From an uncultured Lachnospiraceae bacterium (lineage in GTDB: Bacteria > Bacillota > Clostridia > Lachnospirales > Lachnospiraceae), in the NCBI GenBank assembly GCA_947631075.1, contig CANRJU010000058.1:1-12322 (forward strand): DNA of 12,322 bases, given 5' to 3'. Position numbers and translations under genes: made by a program. Shown piece after piece: positions 11,627-12,322 of this stretch. The notes beneath the pieces are model-generated. The model searched no databases, was not told the origin of the DNA, and was given only the letters and a program-made list of their open reading frames with translations. Position 1 is the first letter of the stretch; each line of letters begins with the position of its first letter.

Positions 11627-12322
11627 ATGAAACAGTATATTATAAAGGGAGGCGTTCCGCTGCGCGGGGAAGTAGTGATCGGCGGCGCCAAGAATGCCGC
11701 GCTAGGGATTATTGTGGCAGCAATCATGGCCAATGAGCCAGTAAAGATAGAGAATCTGCCGGATGTCGACGACGTCCGGGTATTATTAGACGCGATTGAG
11801 AGCATCGGAGCCATTGTAGAGAGACTGGACCGGCACACCGTGCGCATCAATGGGGCCTTAATTAACGACGTCAGTGTAGACGAGGAGGCGATCCGCAAGA
11901 TTCGCGGTTCCTACTATTTGGTAGGGGCCCTTCTCGGCAAATATAAAAAGGCGCTGGTAGCGCTTCCGGGGGGATGTCAGATCGGCAGCCGCCCCATCGA
12001 CCAGCACATCAAGGGATTTGAGCAGTTGGGAGCCGAGGTGTCGATTCACCACGGCAAGATCGACGCCAGGGCGGAGAGACTGGTGGGGCACCATATTTAC
12101 CTGGACTGCCCCAGCGTAGGAGCCACGATCAACATTATGATGGCGGCCTGCATGGCAGAGGGGAAAACAATCATTGAGAACCCGGCCAAGGAGCCCCACA
12201 TCGTAGACGTGGCCAACTTTCTGAACAGCATGGGAGCCAACATCAAGGGCGCCGGTACGGACGCGATTCGCATCCGGGGCGTGGAATCGCTGCACGGAAG
12301 CGAGTATTCCATCATTCCGGAC
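11627..12322 (+). CDS. murA: UDP-N-acetylglucosamine 1-carboxyvinyltransferase (3' end outside window)
   Basis: MurA transfers enolpyruvate from PEP to UDP-GlcNAc, the first committed step of peptidoglycan synthesis. The first 232 residues are present; the frame is open to the right edge. Seen: GGAKNAAL with Lys22 and Asn23, LPDVDDV, KIRGSYYLVGALLG with Arg93, and the catalytic-loop LPGGCQIGSRPIDQHIKGFEQLGA with Cys117, matching Cys115 of Escherichia coli. The Cys form is the fosfomycin-sensitive type, unlike the Asp variants; sensitivity itself is inference. GGAGG lies 5 nt before the ATG and is partly in a UUCG hairpin. It has its own consensus-like promoter. Many Firmicutes have two MurA paralogues; which one this is cannot be decided from the fragment. 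Confidence 0.96.
   Translation, partial: MKQYIIKGGVPLRGEVVIGGAKNAALGIIVAAIMANEPVKIENLPDVDDVRVLLDAIESIGAIVERLDRHTVRINGALINDVSVDEEAIRKIRGSYYLVGALLGKYKKALVALPGGCQIGSRPIDQHIKGFEQLGAEVSIHHGKIDARAERLVGHHIYLDCPSVGATINIMMAACMAEGKTIIENPAKEPHIVDVANFLNSMGANIKGAGTDAIRIRGVESLHGSEYSIIPD

Overview
The window looks like chromosomal DNA of a Gram-positive Firmicute, most likely a Lachnospiraceae-type clostridium. The evidence is a large SRP RNA with an Alu-like 5' domain, a Veg protein, GGAGG ribosome binding sites, near-consensus sigma-A promoters, and a paralogue style (a DUF6128-like protein, Cys-type MurA) that I associate with that family. The family assignment is inference. No transposase, integrase, phage gene or CRISPR array was seen.

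Layout. Bases 1-1954 (minus strand): an operon-like set marR -> aldo/keto reductase -> ABC transporter ATPase, the last cut by the left edge. Bases 1955-2375: an AT-rich divergent intergenic region with palindromes. Bases 2376-3661 (plus): an uncharacterised 248-residue protein and a small XRE/Cro-type regulator with a palindrome at its promoter. Bases 3699-3769 (minus): tRNA-Gly(CCC). Its promoter stands back to back with the promoter proposed for the next operon.

Bases 3811-7722 (plus): panB-panC-panD-coaBC. These cover pantothenate synthesis from ketoisovalerate and aspartate (the ketopantoate reductase PanE is not here) and two steps of pantothenate-to-CoA conversion. The non-coding parts are the striking feature. 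A leader before panB folds on paper into a compact three-way junction followed by a terminator-like hairpin that uses part of the same strand. The panB-panC and panC-panD gaps are both exactly 179 nt. Each holds the same chain of four hairpins, with different stem sequences but preserved pairing, bulge positions and a conserved core. The last hairpin of each buries the Shine-Dalgarno sequence of the next gene. A 7-nt bulge in hairpin 2 can pair with the strand that masks the Shine-Dalgarno. A partial relative of the first hairpin lies before the aldo/keto reductase gene. I regard this as the best candidate in the window for an undescribed RNA regulatory or repeat system.

Bases 7783-9644 (plus): veg behind a strong consensus promoter and ending in a clear terminator, then a DUF6128-like protein with an internal 8-residue tandem repeat, overlapping tadA (tRNA adenosine deaminase). 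Bases 9641-9960: SRP RNA with a perfect TTGACA-17-TATAAT promoter whose -35 contains the tadA stop codon. Bases 10118-11512: a helical-repeat protein fused through an acidic linker to what looks like a catalytically dead CbxX/SpoVK-type AAA+ fragment. Bases 11627-12322: murA, cut by the right edge.

All structures and promoters were found by reading the sequence. No folding energies, database searches or covariance models were run.
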